Shown: positions 40,627 through 52,400 of the stretch, piece after piece
Position numbering within the stretch: the stretch's first letter is position 1
Layout: each line of letters begins with the position of its first letter
Assembly: GCF_019925205.1 (NCBI RefSeq)
Contig: NC_083568.1
Span: forward strand, 17,110,393 to 17,174,392
Source: Metopolophium dirhodum
Lineage: Eukaryota > Arthropoda > Insecta > Hemiptera > Aphididae
Length of the DNA stretch: 64,000 nt
Direction: 5' to 3'
Translations under genes and position numbers: made by a program
Notes under the pieces: model-generated
The model's input: only the letters and a program-made list of their open reading frames with translations
The model's database searches: none
What the model was told of the DNA's origin: nothing

Positions 40627-40828
40627 TGTAGTGTTTCTGTTCCATGATGGGAACATTAGATTACTATTGTACCAGTTTTGTACCTAACCTATGTTTTTCA
40701 TATATATATCATCAGTGTAAGAACACGTTGTCATCATGTAAAAACTATTAAATAAATGAATTAATACAAAATAAATAGTTATCGAGTGTTATAAATTAAT
40801 TATGTACTTATTTAAGAGGAATAGAACA
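40627..40828 (+). repeat. Right LTR of Gypsy element
   Basis: Matches the left LTR closely and is followed directly by the second TAATG target copy at 40829-40833. Confidence 0.93.
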
Positions 40829-41100
40829 TAATGGGAGATTTATTTCTTCTGAAATTAAATTTCAGTGATATAATGGAAAATGTTAAGACTTATAAGAACA
40901 TACACTTGTTGTGGTTAACAAACCTTTTAGAATACTTTAAACAAGTCAGAATATTATAATTTTTTATTTATATTGGTGAAGTACCTAACTTTTACATTAT
41001 TATGATTCTATAAGCTGAAGAATTGTTTCAAATTTAATGAGTAATTGAAAACAACGCTACATATGCACCTGAATCATTTTATTATTTTTATTTTAGAAAC

Positions 41101-41305
41101 CATTGGCGTAACTAGGCGGGTGCAAAAAGGTCTTTAGCACCCCCAAGTTCTAGTTTAGCATCTATTAGGTCTAACTATTATTATTGTTGTAATTGTCAAC
41201 ACTGACATTATTATTATTATTATAGTAAAATACCTTCAGTTTTAGGGTTTTTAAAATATAAAATAATATAGCACCCCACATTTTATTGATCTAGTTGCGC
41301 CTATG
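41101..41305. mobile_element. Small hAT-type MITE
   Basis: A 205-bp element with ends CATTGGCGTAACTA and, inverted, CATAGGCGCAACTA. It is flanked by TTAGAAAC (41093-41100) and TTAGAAAG (41306-41313), an 8-bp duplication matching at seven positions. The ends resemble the CAGTGGCGTATATAG ends of the hAT at 59428, so it may be a related non-autonomous family. Confidence 0.75.
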
Positions 41306-41313
41306 TTAGAAAG

Positions 41314-42245
41314 AGCAGTAATCTGACCCCTTCTTTGAATAATATATTCTTAAATGAATTCTCTAAGTTATTCAAATCATGAAATATTTTAGTTTATAAT
41401 TTATTATCCTCAATTAATACTTACTAAGTTATAAGAAACACTGTATAGACTATAGAGGTACTCCCAAACCAACAATTATATTATTAAATTAAAGATTCTT
41501 GGTAGTTTTTACATTTTTGCAAATGTTTGTTCATTTATAATTTTATTTTTTCTTAAAATTTCAACTTCTATTAAATGCAGAGAATTAAAACTAAAATAAA
41601 CAAAACAAATATGAATGGTTATAGAATTACCTACTCAATTTTCTCAAAATTAAGTATTATTTATTAAAATCAGTTTAGCTAGAACATTAGCACAAGTAGC
41701 ACTCCCTAGCTTTAAATTAGCACTTTTAGAAATATTAGCTTAATGATTTAGACATGACATGTTTGAAACTAAACACCAAATTAAAACATAGACTAGGAAT
41801 TAAAATGTTACATGATCCATAATTACTAATCTCCCAGTTCAACAGACTGAGAATGATATTGTTCACGATCTTCATTTCATAACCCTACATAATATCCTAC
41901 TCGTGGACCTCAAACATCCCATGTAATGACGGTTTATTAATTGTACCAATGAGATGATGCTAATTTATTGGTAAGTGTTACAACTTGAAGCATTGTATTA
42001 TATTTTAATTTTAGTGTAACATCTTTTATTGGTTAATAATATATTAATAGGTATATTACATTTTATTTAAAATTATAACATTTTATTTAGTTATTAGTTA
42101 CAAGAAAAAATAAAATTCTTAACACAGTTTTAAATCTTAACATAACAAATTAAATATTTAAGATTACAAAAAATTTAAAATTTAAAAGTTACTTTTTGTA
42201 TTACATACATTATCACAGTAGTAGTATTGTCAAACCAACCAATAC
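41314..42245. other. Spacer downstream of TMEM129
   Basis: AT-rich, with no gene visible. On the minus strand AATAAA at 42082-42087, about 160 nt past the TMEM129 stop, is a suitable polyadenylation signal; a second lies at 42062-42067. Confidence 0.5.
42082..42087 (-). terminator. Polyadenylation signal for TMEM129
   Basis: AATAAA on the minus strand about 160 nt downstream of the stop codon at 42246. Confidence 0.5.
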
Positions 42246-45147
42246 TTAATTAGTCTTAGCTAAATCAGAATTTTCCAATGGACAGACATCAAGGATACAG
42301 AACATTTGACGACAAAGTGGACAGGTACATTTTGATGATAACCATATAGTTGTGTCGTTTTGAGGTTGCCTTGATTCATACCTAAAATCAATATTAATTT
42401 TAATTTTTACCATACAACAACATGAGTAACAAGATAATAACAATTGTTATTCCATAATATAAGAATTTTTTTTACCATTTAGCCATGCAATCAACACACC
42501 ACATAGGTCTGCATTGACACGAAGTACAATTTACTATGTCATTGCTATCTTCACAACATTTGGTAAGTTTAACATCTGGAGGATTCACCAAGCAACCAGC
42601 ACATACATCGTCTTCTAACTAATAATAATATTACATTAATAAAATCTCTTATTTAATTTTAATATATTATTTGATCAAGCACCAAATAGTAAACTACTAC
42701 CATTTACAACTTAGTATTAGTTGAAATTAATTATGAGTAGATTTTTATTACCTAAAATTTAAATCACTTAAAACTAAAATAGATTTACAAATAAAGTCTG
42801 CAAACTTTTCTACAGAATGGTCAAGTTATTTCAATTTTTTTAATCTTTAAAAATATAAAATTTTTATAAAAATTGTACCTAAGTATAATGTGATTATAGA
42901 AATATTGTAAGTTGAAAACTGAAAAACAGACTTATAAATACTAAATATTCTAACCCTGATAAAATGTTTTACATTTATATATTTAACATGTTTTATATTT
43001 TTAGGAAAATATAAGTAATTAAAATTAGAGATGTTCCGGGTACCCGGAAATTACTCGATATCATATTTAAGACTCAGCTCTTAATCGGTATCCAGCGTAA
43101 TACCTACATTTTTACCCGGCCTTTACTCAGTACCCGGCGAAATACTCGATTTTTAGTTGACTCATATCCAATGGCAAACGCTAATCTATTTATAAATATA
43201 TGCATACCAATTAATATAACGGGAAAAGTCTAAAATTCTAGGGTAATAAATTATAATTTATTTCGGTACATATTGGAATAACTAAACCTATTTACAATAG
43301 CCAGTTGATTATAAACAAATCATGTTTTTGTTCTACGAATCACAAAAATAAATCTCGTGTTTACTGTCTAATGTTTATATAGTTGATACTTGGTACTTTG
43401 ATAGTAGTATAATACCCATTTTGTATTTACATTTCTACTCGGCCTATACTCGATACCCAGTTAGTACAACAAATTTTACTCGGCCAGTACTCGGTACCCG
43501 GTGTAATACCAGATTTTCTACTCAGAACATCTCTAATGAATATCACATATCTAAAATATAATGCACAATTTGGTTATTCATGATTTAAATGCCTAGATTA
43601 AATATTTAATAAATGTATAGGTCAGGAGTCTCCGGGTTTTGTGGCTCTCGCCTACCGCCGTCCGTCCGTGCCTTAGCGCTGGGCGCTACTTACGGGCGGA
43701 GGTGGAGCTAGGACGTTTCAGCCGAGGTAGGCTCCTCAACCTTGAGGGGCACCACACACAGCCCCGGCTAGCCGAATCTGTGCGCGGTGGGGCTCCCCTC
43801 TCCCGTGGTACTGACTAGGTTTTTAGTTGATGTCAGTGGATCAACCCGGGGCGTAGCCCCTACCACTATTTTGGCTCCCCAGCCGGCTAGTGGTGGGCCT
43901 AAATGTATAGGTCAGTAATAAATTATAAGAAAAAAAAAATGTCATCTAGTATAATTTATTGTATGAAACATACTTCTGCTGAACTGTAACCATTATATAC
44001 TGGATTTTGGGAAACTTGATCACGAAATACTTCAATGAATCGTTCAGTTCTTGAGCGCTGTAACTTGACATTATCTGCAATCTGTATAGGATGGCCAATA
44101 TGTTCTTCTAGTGTCTTAAAGTCTTCAGACCTTATTCTGTTTAAAGAATCATCACAAGTGTACTTATGAGTTTTAAAGAAAAATATTAAAATTAATTAAT
44201 CATTTGAATTACCTAACAATAAACCATTTAATTTGAGAACGAATTGGTATCACTTGAATGTTGATGAACTGTATACTACCTGGAGTGCCATCAGGTGTAG
44301 AATTATGGTTATCTGAACTGTACACTAAGAAAGAACTTTCTGATTTCTTGGAAACATAAACCATATAAGGTTTTATCGATATTATCCAGTTTTCAGTAAC
44401 AACTGTTCTATTTATTGTACCATAGGCCAACGTCAATTTTTGAAGACTTCAACACAAAATATAAATCACAAAAAGAATATTATTTAAAACAAATATTAAA
44501 TACATTTTAAGTAGGCACTTAACCGGGATATTTATATATATATATATATATGTTAATTTATATAGTATAGAATATAGTTAAGCATACCATTGATATTCGG
44601 TTGAAATGTTCTGAGCTATAAGTGTCCAATCAACAGAATTGTATCGACTCAAAATAATTGATAATGGATGATTGGCCCAATTATTTGATTTCCATTTGAA
44701 CATTACTGAAACGCTATACCCGATGGGCAACAATGACAAAAGAATCAACTCATAAAAGTAGACACTCACAAATGCTTTTTCATTGTCATTGACTAGCAGT
44801 GTGCCTAGTAAATAAACTGAAAAAAATGCACACATTTAGATGAAAAATTATACACATATTTATGAATATGTTTTTTTATAATGTATTGGATATAATATAA
44901 CTTAAGTATTATACCAACCGAATGGCAGGCTCGAATGTACAACGATACTGTATGATGTTCGCTTGATGTGATGCAATATGAAATTGTTATATTCTTTGTC
45001 TATCACCATGTCAAACAGACTCTCGACGGTAAGACCATTCGACACAAACTCAGTAGTTCTGAGTAGAAAACAAGCCGAAACGATCATGTAGAATAGAGTG
45101 AAGACCAACAAGGACGTGTATTCAAACATTTTGGCAACGACTGACAA
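42246..45147 (-). CDS. TMEM129: TMEM129-type ER membrane RING E3 ubiquitin ligase
   Basis: Six minus-strand exons, 45147-44919, 44816-44588, 44446-44213, 44136-43974, 42618-42476 and 42381-42246, give 377 residues with all phases consistent; human TMEM129 is slightly shorter. The N-terminus has three hydrophobic segments (about 10-30, 66-85 and 98-117), with the family word GLTVESLF between the first two. The cytosolic middle includes NWANHPL and the NTEYQ-type motif. The C-terminus is an atypical RING: CAGC, CC, CTSCQCRPMWCVDCMAKW, then CTCPLCRQMFCILDVC. The family ubiquitinates ER-associated degradation substrates, acting with Derlin-type dislocation factors. The first ATG (45147) is used; ATG 45129 is an alternative. 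It is divergent from SCAF4/8. Confidence 0.95.
43024..43537. mobile_element. MITE-like element with TACCCGG repeats
   Basis: Ends ATTAGAGATGTTC and, inverted at the right, ATTAGAGATGTTC, about 510 bp apart. Inside, both ends carry several copies of TACCCGG and ACTCGG-like words. No coding capacity and no clear target duplication. It lies in intron 4 of TMEM129. Confidence 0.65.
43626..43900. mobile_element. GC-rich retroposon with 15-bp target duplication
   Basis: A 275-bp GC-rich block in intron 4 of TMEM129 is flanked by perfect copies of AAATGTATAGGTCAG (43611-43625 and 43901-43915). Duplications of this length are typical of target-primed reverse transcription. It has no open frame of note and no obvious poly-A tail on either strand. 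It contains repeated GGCTAG and CCGGCTAG words. It may be a SINE or a LINE 3' fragment; I do not recognise it. Confidence 0.75.
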
Positions 45148-46485
45148 GGATGATTTACACTAAGAGACTTATCTAATGGTTAACGCAAAACACTGCATTG
45201 TAATATTAGATCATAGGTAGACAGACTAGAATCACATTTATTATGATGAGGAATTTTGAACAATAAAACTATATCACTCACGACTCACGTCGAAAGTTGG
45301 AGGTTTGTAATGTAAATTCACTGTAATATTTTATAAATACTAAAACCAAATAGTATATTCAGTAAAAATCCCTGACACCGGAACCACCATACGGCATAGA
45401 TATACCCACCATACAAAAGACGATACCCACGTCAACTCAAATAAAACCCGAGATAACGTTGTGATTGTGATAAAAGTGTTAATAATTTTTTTTCGTAAAA
45501 ATTAAAACTCAATTAATGTTCACCAAAAAATCATGTAAATCTTTGAATGATGATATCGAGAAATTGAAAACGCTACATCGGATCTCTAATATTAATGTGA
45601 ATTAAAAATAATACAATACGCAAAAATATTGTTAGGTACTGCACTACTGCGGGTAGTATAGTTTTAAGTAATACATTTTTTAATAACAAATAAAAAATAT
45701 AAAAATAAATACAGGGTTGGGTAATATTATTTAAAACAAATACCTCAATACTAAAAACTCGATACGTCATAATTACATTAATTTACACTATAAGTTATTA
45801 CGATTATATCTATTCCAAACTAATGAAATTATAAGTTTTAAAATCATCACCAGGATTTCAGTAAGCCTAGTTCTTATTTTATGAATATTTATTAAAGTTT
45901 AAAAAACACTTTTCACAACTGTATGTCTGTGTATGTATAATTTTCATAAATTTAAAATTAAACACAACCATATAACTATAGATTAAAAATATGTTATGTT
46001 AAGTTTTTAAAATGACCGCCAATTTATGGTGCCAATATATTATTATGACGTGTGGTCGTGGGAGATTATAAAAGATGATCCGACATTGCGTTTTGCGACC
46101 TAGCAGCAGCTGCTGATGACTGTGATTCATAAATGTCAAGAAGAAAATTTTCGTTTTTTTGGGCTGGCTGCACTGTAACTGTACTTGTGCGGCTGATGTC
46201 CGATCAGCGCGTGCGTGCACACTGCACATCGTCGGCCGTCGCGCAATACGCTGTCCCGATGACTTGAACCGTCCCGAACGTCCTATACTGAAACGTAAAT
46301 ACGCCAAAAGTTGTGACTACCGAGTACGTTGTTTTTCGCGTTTTTCATCCGAACAGATTCGTGTGATACCTCTGCAGTCGCGTCCGCCATGTTCTAGACT
46401 TCTCGTCCGGAGTCCGGTTTCCGCCGTCGCGGGTTTGCGTCTCTTGTTGCGCAGTCTTTTCTCGAAGAATCGTCGTCGCACCGAA
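45148..46485. promoter_or_regulatory. Divergent promoter region, TMEM129 and SCAF4/8
   Basis: The two genes are transcribed away from each other from this 1.3-kb spacer. The first kilobase is AT-rich. From about 46145 the sequence becomes GC- and CG-rich up to the SCAF4/8 start codon, as expected for a promoter and 5' untranslated region of a widely expressed gene. No TATA box can be assigned with confidence. Open frames in the GC-rich part at 46159-46614 and on the opposite strand lack support. Confidence 0.5.
46389..46397 (+). promoter_or_regulatory. Minimal upstream ORF before SCAF4/8
   Basis: GCCATGTTCTAG holds an ATG with a favourable preceding context, one Phe codon and a stop. It lies 88 nt upstream of the main ATG in the presumed 5' untranslated region. 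If transcribed, such a start-stop-like element could reduce initiation at the main start. Confidence 0.4.
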
Positions 46486-49400
46486 ATGGAGGCGGTCAAA
46501 GCGTTCACGTTCGAGGTAAGTCAGACGAATGCCCACCGCACGTGTGGACATCTTGTGAACTCCCGGTTGCTGGGGAAAATGCTTGTAACGATCCCTAACT
46601 TCTACCATGTTTGAATGCGCGCTCGATTCTTGTCAACCTGAAAGTTGATATTTTTATCTCGTTCGCGGTCAGCAAAAGCTGACTGATCAAAGAGACTTCG
46701 GCTCAGACACCGTCTGCCCTGAGCCCTTGGGCCGTTGACAGACCGCGATGCTTGTCGATATTTATAATACTATCAATGAGATTGTTGTTAGTTTGTTACC
46801 ATCATAATTATTGCTGTGCATACTATCTTAATGGTGTCTTGGATGGGATTAGAGTGGTTTCAAAACTTTAGTAGTATCATGGTTTATAGAAGGATATTAT
46901 ATAAATACGTTTTGTAATGTTTTTCAGCTTTATTCCATCATGGAAATGAAGCCGCCAATATCAAAAGCAAAAATGACTGCAATTACTCGAAATGCAATCA
47001 AAGCCATCAAGCTGTATAAACATGTTGTTCAATGTGTAGAAAAATTTATACAAAAGGTAAATTGAAATTATACACTTAATAAATTATTCCATTAAATAAC
47101 TATCTATTATATTTTTATAGTGCAAGCCTGAGTATAAGATACCAGGTTTATATGTAATTGATTCAATTGTAAGGCAATCAAGACATCAATTTGGAAATGA
47201 CAAAGATGTATTCGCTCCTAGATTTGCACGTAATCTCAAACAGACTTTTACACACTTATTTGCGTGTGCAGAAGAAGATAAAGTATGTTACAAAATACAT
47301 AACCCCATATATAACTATAACATAATATTAAACCAGTCTACTGTATATGTTTATAGAGTAAAGTTATTCGAGTACTAAATTTGTGGCAAAAGAATGCTGT
47401 TTTTACCACTGATATTATTCAACCTATTTTTGATTTGGCTGCTAATCCTGATTACGGGGAACACTCTCAAACAAATACAATATCATCAATGGACAATAGT
47501 CCAAAACTAAGTAATTATATTATTAAATATTTGTATTAATGTTACACAAGACACAATTATATTAGTTTGTAGTAGATCTAATTATGATATGGTTTATCAT
47601 ACGTAATGTTATAATACATAGGTACTCTTTTTTTTTTTTATTATTATTATTAATAAAATACACAATAAGGCACAATAAGAGTATGGGCTATGATAAATAA
47701 AATATGAATAACGTGAGGAGGGAGGCCCACCAGTGTGGATACCCTCTAACTTGGGGTGAAAGGATGTCATGGAGTGGACGAAATGGGAAGTACAATTTTG
47801 TTAATTAGGGAAGTAAGAGCCAATAAAAGAGGGTTTAAAATACATTTTAAATCTTCTTAAATTTGTTGATGATGTGGAGAGGTTGATTGACTGATGAAGG
47901 GTTGGCTGTGGCTCTGGCATAAGATGTCGGTTTTTGATTTGAGTTGTAACTGGGGACGTTGAAGATTTGTGGTGCAACAGGTACAGCAGATGGTGGGCTG
48001 GGGTGTTTTTTCGGTTTTTCAACTTTGTCATCTTTATAAGCGACCTTGTAAATGGTGCGCTTTAGTAAATTTTTAAAAATTTGACAACCTTTGTAGTTGG
48101 CAGTGTGGTTATCGTCACAATTGGCGCATTTAACGGGTTCTTCCCGTGTTTTAGTGCAATCTACGGTGAGGTGGCTTAACCCACATTTCACGCAACGCGG
48201 AGGTTGGTGGCAATAATTGCGTGTATGTCCATACATTTGACAAGAGTGACATTGAGGAGGACCAAGTGGCCTTATTGGATTCTCGAATTTCACAATTGAG
48301 TTAAACAATTTGGTTATTTTGAAAATGTCGTTGTTATTGCTGTTGCGGGCTAGGGAAATATTGAATAACGGAAGTGGCGACTTGTTTGTACGGTTGAGTA
48401 TATTTGAAATGCTGATAACATCGTGTCCAAGGTCTCTTAGGCTATTAATGATGTCCTCGGTGGCGATAGAGTGGTGGAGGTGACGTAATACAACGCGGAA
48501 CGGTTGGAGAGCATGGGGTTGATAACAGTGAAAATCATAGTCGGCATCGATCAGATAAGACTTAATGGCTACATACTGTGCTCGTGTATTTGTCCGTAAA
48601 ATTAAACTGGATTTTTTAGCTTTGCAGGTGAAGCTCTCTGGGCCCACCAAACGGATAAGATCCTTATTGAGAGTAGTAAAGTCACTTACATTTTTAAGGA
48701 CGATGTTAGGAAGTTTGAGGTTATTCTGATATGGCAACGTTACGCTAGATGGTGTGATGGGGGGTCGGCGAAATCTAGTTCTTCGTCTTCCGTTCTTAAA
48801 ACTTCAAAACGGTTTGGAGAAACAAAAATGTTGCTCTTTTTGCCTTCGTGGACCGGAGAGTTTGGTGATGACGATGAGAGGGCTCTTTTTGTTGGAGTGG
48901 CATTCATTTTCGATTTGCGAACGGTGTTTTTGTTAATTATAACGATAGGAGAAACCACATTAGCCATGGCAATTAAAAGTAAACTGATAAGATACGTAAC
49001 ACATTACGGAACAGCGCACATGTTATCGCTTTGGCTGCCGAAGCCCGACTGGGTACTCTTTTAAATTATAAATTTAACAAAACAGTATCTTTGGTAATCA
49101 ATACATTTTAAAATTGTTCATTTATTCTTTTTTTTTTTATAAGGTTATTTTTGTTTGACTAAGTATTTTATTATTCAACAGGTGTTAAGACAGATCTTTT
49201 TAAAAGTCAAGAAAATACTCCAGTTAAAGATGATAATTCTAAACATTATGACACTTTACAGGTAAATAATTAAGATTGATTTAAACAATCAATTTTTTTT
49301 TTTAGTGTATTAATATTAATTTGTTTCTAAAATTGCAGTCGCATAGCTTAGATACTGACAGTAAAATAATAGATCCAGCTATACTTGAACATATACAAGC

Positions 49401-52400
49401 AATTCAATCATTGTTGAAAAAACAACCAGGTCATATGCAACAGTCATCCACATCTCCTCAAGTAAAAAAATCTGATGGAGTAAGACATAAGTGCAATAAA
49501 ATATAATCATGAGCAAATAAAATTAAAGTTTGATTTTAAACTAATATTTAAGGTGAAATTGTTTGATAAAAAAATTCTTGATTATGATTATGGTGATGAT
49601 GAAGATGAAATGCTTAATCAATCTCCAGTATTCCAACAACAGCAACATCAAAATACTGCCATTGAGGGAATTGACAGGTTTGTTCTTTTAATATTTTTTT
49701 TTGCTTAACTATAAGCATACAGAAAATGATGCTATCATATTTTAAAGCGTATCTATTATGACAACTACATTTTTTAAGTTTTACTTTAAAATAATATGCA
49801 AAGCTTATTAGTTGTTGGTTCTTCAGGTATACAAAAAAAAATCGATTGTGTTATTGTTTACTTTCAATTATATTCATTATTAGGTATGTTGTAAAATTGA
49901 ATTACTTATGTAATTGTTTTAAGATAACTGTATTAAATCAAAATGTATACACAATTGTACAATCTTGCCAAAAATATTGTTGTTTAAAAAAAAAAATATA
50001 TAGGTATATAGGAACTAAGTTATTTCAGAAATTGAAATCTACTCTTGCAAGAAAGGTAGTGTGAGCTTCAAAGGTTTGTATTACATTTTATTTTCTTAGA
50101 AATACATTGCTTTGTTTATTTTGAAGGTACAATTGTATGTCGTATGTGTATAAGATATTATATCAACTAAAATAAAATAATACCACTATTTGTGGTTGCT
50201 GGATATGGTAAAATGGGTGTTATTGAATTAAATACTATGTTATGTAGTATGGAGTGTATTTTTGGTGGATTTGCTGCTTTTATTTGATTACAAATAATGT
50301 GTATATTAAGTATTAACCATTAAAACATTTAGAAATCTGAAACAATAAGCATCAGTTTTAAATTGTATCAGGCATATTGTTATTTATATCTTAATAATAA
50401 TTCTTCAGATTTATGTATAATATTTTGATAAACAAGTGTATACACTTATAATCAAAAATCTATCCTAATATTTTTTAAATTTCAAAAGTATCATACTGTA
50501 AACAATGTAAACAGCCATTCGCTTTATTTTTTTAAAAATAAGTTAGTAGTAAGTTTTACTGATAATTTCAATAGGGACTTAATGTTAATATTATTTATTA
50601 ATTGTTATGCGCATACTTCGTGTTTGGATTGCATGAATTTTTAAAATTAATTGGTAGAAAACTACCATAAATGGTAGTTTATACATCAAATTACTCAATG
50701 AAAAATATTGGTGTTTTTATAGATTGTTATTAATTGATACCAATTATATTATTCTCCAAACTTATTTTTAGTGAACAATATTTTTTTGATCCTACTAATG
50801 TATAAGTGTAAAACCAATTGCATTTATTCAATAGTATAGATATTTTCAGGAAATACAGGGTTGGAAAGGGATTACTATTTGTAAATAATTGTATGTGTCA
50901 ATTCATCACTGAACATTTTTACTTTTATATATTGATTAAAGTACTTGTACAAATTTTAAATTTGATTAAAAATTAAATATTTATCAAACCAAACAGTTTT
51001 AATTAGGGAGTTGTTAGTAATTATCATTCATTGACATTTTTCGATTTTGAACAAGATTCAAGTTTTTAGAGATATTTTCTATTATTTTGTATTTTTTAAA
51101 TTCAGCCTATTGAATAACCCAGAAGTTCTGCGCACATTGCGCAATGTCGAAGGGTTAATGTCTACACAGTCTAAACAGCTAGCAGAGTTGGACAAGATAA
51201 AAGAAATGAGAAAAGAAGCGGAGTTCGACAAGCATCTTGCTCAGACTGTTCAGGTAAGATTACCAAAAATAGTACATGTGTAGCTTTAGCATAGTATTAT
51301 TAAGCCATTCTTTGAAAATTTCAAAGAATCAAATTGTCAGTCCAAACACGAGTCCCTGTGCCTACTTTTGTTTAGTTGTTCCTCCAAATAAAAATTTCAG
51401 CGGTAACGAGCCATCGAAAGGTAGGTTTATATAATGAACGAGTGATCCAGTTTCCGAGCAATCAATTCCAGCTCGGTAAGTACTTAGAATTAAGTCAAGA
51501 TCATATTAGTGAATAATTTTGCTAACCATTTATTTAATAATTCATAATCTTTAAACATTTTATATAGTGTATTTACCTTCATTTTTATTTCAGAATTTAC
51601 CATTTGCTTCTGAATGTGAATTAAAACCAGCTCCTTTGATCCCTCAAACAGCAGGTGGAATGTTGTCAAACCCATATATAAACCAATTGTTTAATTCACA
51701 AATGTACCAACAACAACAACAACCTTTGATGACATCAGAACTTCACCATAAACCTTTAACCCAGATAATGTATATTTTATTTCAGATCGGCTACAATTTT
51801 TTAACTTCTTAAAATAAATCATTTATTTATATTTTGTATAGTAGTTATGATGATCCAAACCAATCAAAACCTGAAGTAATTGATCTAGATCATATTGCAT
51901 CACCCCCCCAAAATAAACGAGATGCAAGACGAGATGGTTATTCATCAGGTCCATCTCGAAAACGATCGCCAAGGAAGAGTAGTCGTGAACGCCAACGGGA
52001 ACGAGAAAAGGAACGTGAAAAAGATAGAGAAAGAAGAAAAAAATATCTACCTCCATTTAAAAAAAATCATTTAGCTGGTAATAAAATATTTAGAATTTGT
52101 TTATAATGTTGTTTAATTTGTATAATATTTACAGTTGTAAGCACTACTCTTTGGGTGGGCCATTTGTCAAAACTCATACACCAAGATGATTTATATGGAT
52201 TATTTCAACCAATTGGTGATATAGTTTCATTAAATTTAATATCGCCTAGAGGGTGTGCTTTTTTGTGCATGAACCGAAGGCAAGATGCTGCTCGTATAAT
52301 GAGTAAATATCAAGGAGAAAGGTTACAAGGAAAACCTATGACGGTATTTATCAACAATATAATCTTTTTATAAATTTTATTTACAATATTTACATTTGAT

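Larger units (their letters stand above)
37629..40828 (+). mobile_element. Ty3/Gypsy LTR retrotransposon, internally deleted
   Basis: Left LTR 37629-37836 (208 bp) and right LTR 40627-40828 (202 bp) both start TGTAGTG and end ACA. An exact 5-bp target duplication TAATG lies at 37624-37628 and 40829-40833. The LTRs differ by about three substitutions and a few short indels, so the insertion is fairly young. A TGGCGACGAAG sequence just inside the left LTR fits a primer binding site complementary to a tRNA 3' CCA end; GGAGGAA before the right LTR fits a polypurine tract. The internal region is only 2.8 kb: reverse transcriptase, RNase H and integrase are present, but gag and protease are absent. 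Confidence 0.95.

Noticed and set aside
46159..46614. 151-codon plus-strand frame and opposing minus-strand frames near the SCAF4/8 start
   Set aside because: They overlap the presumed 5' untranslated region and first exon and do not match the CTD-interacting domain frame that continues into exon 2.
51490..52056. Minus-strand frames opposite SCAF4/8 exons 9 and 10
   Set aside because: Antisense shadows of repetitive Gln/Arg/Glu codons.
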